Of a stretch of DNA of 22,628 nucleotides, positions 20,987 to 22,628 are shown piece after piece. This stretch comes from an uncultured Verrucomicrobiota bacterium (GTDB lineage: Bacteria > Verrucomicrobiota > Kiritimatiellia > RFP12 > UBA1067). Each line of letters starts with the position of its first letter. The stretch's first letter is position 1. Position numbers and translations under genes: made by a program. Location of the stretch: the NCBI GenBank assembly GCA_945613785.1, contig CALZAJ010000007.1:1-22628 (forward strand), written 5' to 3'. Below the pieces are notes generated by a model. It did no database searches. It saw only the letters and a program-made list of their open reading frames with translations, and was not told the DNA's origin.

Positions 20987-22628
20987 GTGACCGTCAAGGT
21001 TGCTATCGACCTATCGCTTGACCGGCTTTTCACCTACGAAGTGCCGGAAGAGCTCCGAAAGAAGCTGGCCGTTGGCCAGCTTCTTTCCGTTCCGTTTGGG
21101 CATCGAGAGGCCCGTGGCTTTGCGATGGAGCTTTGTGATTCAGAACCGCCTCGGGCCTCGACGGGATCAGACTTCGCCCTTATGGGGACAGACCCCGCAC
21201 CTGTCTATCGGCTCAAGCCGATCACGGGCATTGTTGACGAGACGCCGTTTTTCACCCCGGCGCTGTTGACGCTCGTCAAACAGATAGCCAACTATACTGC
21301 TTCGCCGATTGAAAGCGTCCTGCACGCGGCCGTTCCTGCGGCAGTCCTGAAGCCCAACGCGCGGCCGAAGGAACTGCTCTTTGTGGAGCCGGCGTTGGGG
21401 TCTGTCCCCGTGGAACTTACCAAGCATCAGCAGTGGGTCTACGACCAGGTGGTGCGTCTAGGTGGTGGCTGGATGCAGTCGCTTTGCCAGGAGTTGAAGA
21501 CGACGCCGTCGCTGTTGCGGACGCTCGGACAGAAGGGCGTCCTCTCCGTTGCGACCCGCACCAAGCGGCGAGACCCGCTCTCGGGCCGCAAGGTCCGTCC
21601 TTCGCAGCCGTTGCCGCTCAATCCCGAGCAACAGGCGGCCCTTGCGGCCATCGAACACTCGAACGACGCGAACGATCAGACAATCCTCCTTTATGGCGTC
21701 ACTGGCTCGGGCAAGACCGAGGTCTATCTCCAGGCGATTGCCGCGGAGCTGGCGGCGGGACGCGGGGCAATCGTCATGGTTCCTGAGATTGCGCTGACGC
21801 CTCAGACGGTTCAGCGGTTTGCGTCTCGTTTCGGAGATCGTGTGGCGGTCTTGCATTCGGCGCTGTCGGATGGCGAACGGTATGACGAATGGCATCGGAT
21901 CCGTAGCGGCAAAGCCGTCGTGGTGGTAGGCCCCCGCAGTGCGGTCTTCGCCCCGGTCCGCAATCTCGGGCTCATCGTCGTCGATGAAGAGCATGAGACG
22001 AGCTACAAGCAGGAGGAGACGCCTCGCTACCACGCGCGGGACGTCGCGGTAATGCGCGGCAGGATCGAGGGTGCTCGCGTCGTCTTGGGTTCGGCAACGC
22101 CGTCGCTCGAGACCTGGCTCAATGTCCAGAAAGGGAAGTATCGTTGTGCGGAGATGAAGAATCGCGCAGGCGCTGGGACGCTGCCGGCTGTCGCAATCGT
22201 CGACATGGCGGAAGGGGGGCGCGAAAGCGGAGGCGCCATTTTCTCGCAGCGTCTGTTGGATGCGATTCACCTCCGCCTTGACCGCGGCGAACAGACGATC
22301 TTGTTCCTGAATCGTCGCGGGTATTCGCGGAGCGTTGTGTGCCCGTGCGGATATGTCGTCACCTGTCCTGACTGCAGCGTGCCCTACACGTATCATCAGG
22401 CGGACAACTGTCTGCGCTGTCATATCTGCGGCGGTTGGATTCCCGTGCCGCACGAATGTCCGGAGTGTCACTCGACGGCCCTGACATACAAGGGGATTGG
22501 CACGCAACGGGCCGAGGCCGCGCTCAAGAAATGCTTCCCGCATGCGAACATCCTTCGCATGGATGCCGATTCGTCGAGTCGGAAGAATTCCCATGACGAT
22601 ATCCTTGGCGCGTTTCGCCGCGGTGAGG
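20987..22628 (+). CDS. priA: Primosomal protein N' (replication restart helicase PriA), 3' end outside window
   Basis: The frame is open from GTG 20987, one base after the previous stop, to the window edge, giving 547 codons of a protein usually about 700-820 aa. PriA is a 3'-5' helicase that reloads the replisome at stalled forks. VKVAIDLSLDRLFTYEVPE and VGQLLSVPFGHRE are the N-terminal DNA-binding domain. Walker A is GVTGSGKTEVY from residue 237, DEEH starts at 333, and GSATPSLET is motif III. The zinc region has cysteines from residue 452: CPCGYVVTCPDC, then CLRCHICGGW and CPEC. GIGTQRAE and LRMDADSSSRK follow. The first zinc pair is spaced CxC, where E. coli PriA has CxxC. The ribosome site is weak, so coupling with the pseudopilin gene is possible. 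Two inverted copies of a 13-mer lie in the variable N-terminal part. Confidence 0.95.
   Translation, partial: MTVKVAIDLSLDRLFTYEVPEELRKKLAVGQLLSVPFGHREARGFAMELCDSEPPRASTGSDFALMGTDPAPVYRLKPITGIVDETPFFTPALLTLVKQIANYTASPIESVLHAAVPAAVLKPNARPKELLFVEPALGSVPVELTKHQQWVYDQVVRLGGGWMQSLCQELKTTPSLLRTLGQKGVLSVATRTKRRDPLSGRKVRPSQPLPLNPEQQAALAAIEHSNDANDQTILLYGVTGSGKTEVYLQAIAAELAAGRGAIVMVPEIALTPQTVQRFASRFGDRVAVLHSALSDGERYDEWHRIRSGKAVVVVGPRSAVFAPVRNLGLIVVDEEHETSYKQEETPRYHARDVAVMRGRIEGARVVLGSATPSLETWLNVQKGKYRCAEMKNRAGAGTLPAVAIVDMAEGGRESGGAIFSQRLLDAIHLRLDRGEQTILFLNRRGYSRSVVCPCGYVVTCPDCSVPYTYHQADNCLRCHICGGWIPVPHECPECHSTALTYKGIGTQRAEAALKKCFPHANILRMDADSSSRKNSHDDILGAFRRGE
21184..21196 (+). repeat. Palindrome-like 13-mer, left copy, inside priA
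   Basis: GGGGACAGACCCC can fold as a 4-bp GC stem with a 5-nt loop. Its exact reverse complement occurs at 21397-21409. It encodes part of a stretch (around LMGTDPAPV) in a variable region of the protein. Confidence 0.5.
21397..21409 (-). repeat. Palindrome-like 13-mer, right copy (inverted), inside priA
   Basis: GGGGTCTGTCCCC on the + strand is the exact reverse complement of 21184-21196, 200 nt downstream. It encodes part of ALGSVPVE in the linker before the next PriA domain. The pair resembles dispersed REP-like elements, but I cannot confirm other copies from this window. Confidence 0.5.

Noticed and set aside
1..22628. tRNA genes, CRISPR arrays, insertion sequences, phage or defence genes
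   Set aside because: No cloverleaf, regularly spaced repeats, transposase, integrase or defence motif was found on reading both strands.

Overview
This window is about 22.6 kb of GC-rich bacterial chromosome (roughly 60-65% G+C by eye). Every gene I can support lies on the + strand, and coding density is very high; no stretch without a gene exceeds about 110 bases. There are 21 protein genes. The first (uxuA) is cut by the left edge and the last (priA) by the right edge. I found no tRNA, rRNA, CRISPR array, insertion sequence or prophage gene. The organism looks Gram-negative, because it has an LpxL/HtrB-type acyltransferase, a pseudopilin-like protein and a secreted glycosidase. Hexuronate catabolism, a eukaryote-type UDP-sugar pyrophosphorylase and the prepilin-like protein together suggest a PVC-group gut bacterium (Kiritimatiellota/Lentisphaerota-like). 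That placement is inference from gene content, not a computed result.

Layout. 1-2236: uxuA and uxaC, two glucuronate-catabolism enzymes 3 nt apart. 2327-4636: gltX and an RsmC-like rRNA methyltransferase. 4681-6105: a nitroreductase and a Dabb-nitroreductase fusion. 6141-7040: an M50 intramembrane protease with an AT-rich insert. 7092-11180: prs, a large stem-loop, pth, a secreted GH27 alpha-galactosidase and a YggS-type PLP protein. 11177-13555: the helicase hrpB, coupled to yggS by a TTGA overlap. 13599-18427: LpxL-like acyltransferase, UDP-sugar pyrophosphorylase (ATGA overlap), CaCA-type exchanger, cytidylate kinase (8-nt overlap) and a lone DppC-type permease, ended by a terminator. 18424-19159: rpmI-rplT with their own promoter, structured leader and terminator. 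19138-20197: a zinc-ribbon/coiled-coil protein and a PgsA-type phosphatidyltransferase. 20184-20985: an orphan pseudopilin-like gene. 20987 to the end: priA.

The most striking regulatory theme is a repeated extended -10 element, TGNTATAAT or close to it. Upstream of gltX (2345), the first nitroreductase (4697) and the acyltransferase (13614) it ends only 6-9 nt before the start codon, which predicts leaderless mRNAs. The genes for prs, rpmI, the zinc-ribbon protein and the pseudopilin have longer leaders and good Shine-Dalgarno sites. Two promoters (rpmI and the zinc-ribbon gene) are built into the terminator of the operon before them.

I see no clear new defence system or mobile element. The best leads are the leaderless-promoter set, the prs-pth stem-loop, the putative rpmI leader pseudoknot, the Dabb-nitroreductase fusion, the AT-rich insert in the M50 protease, the acyltransferase lacking its acidic catalytic residue, and a pair of inverted GGGGACAGACCCC motifs inside priA.
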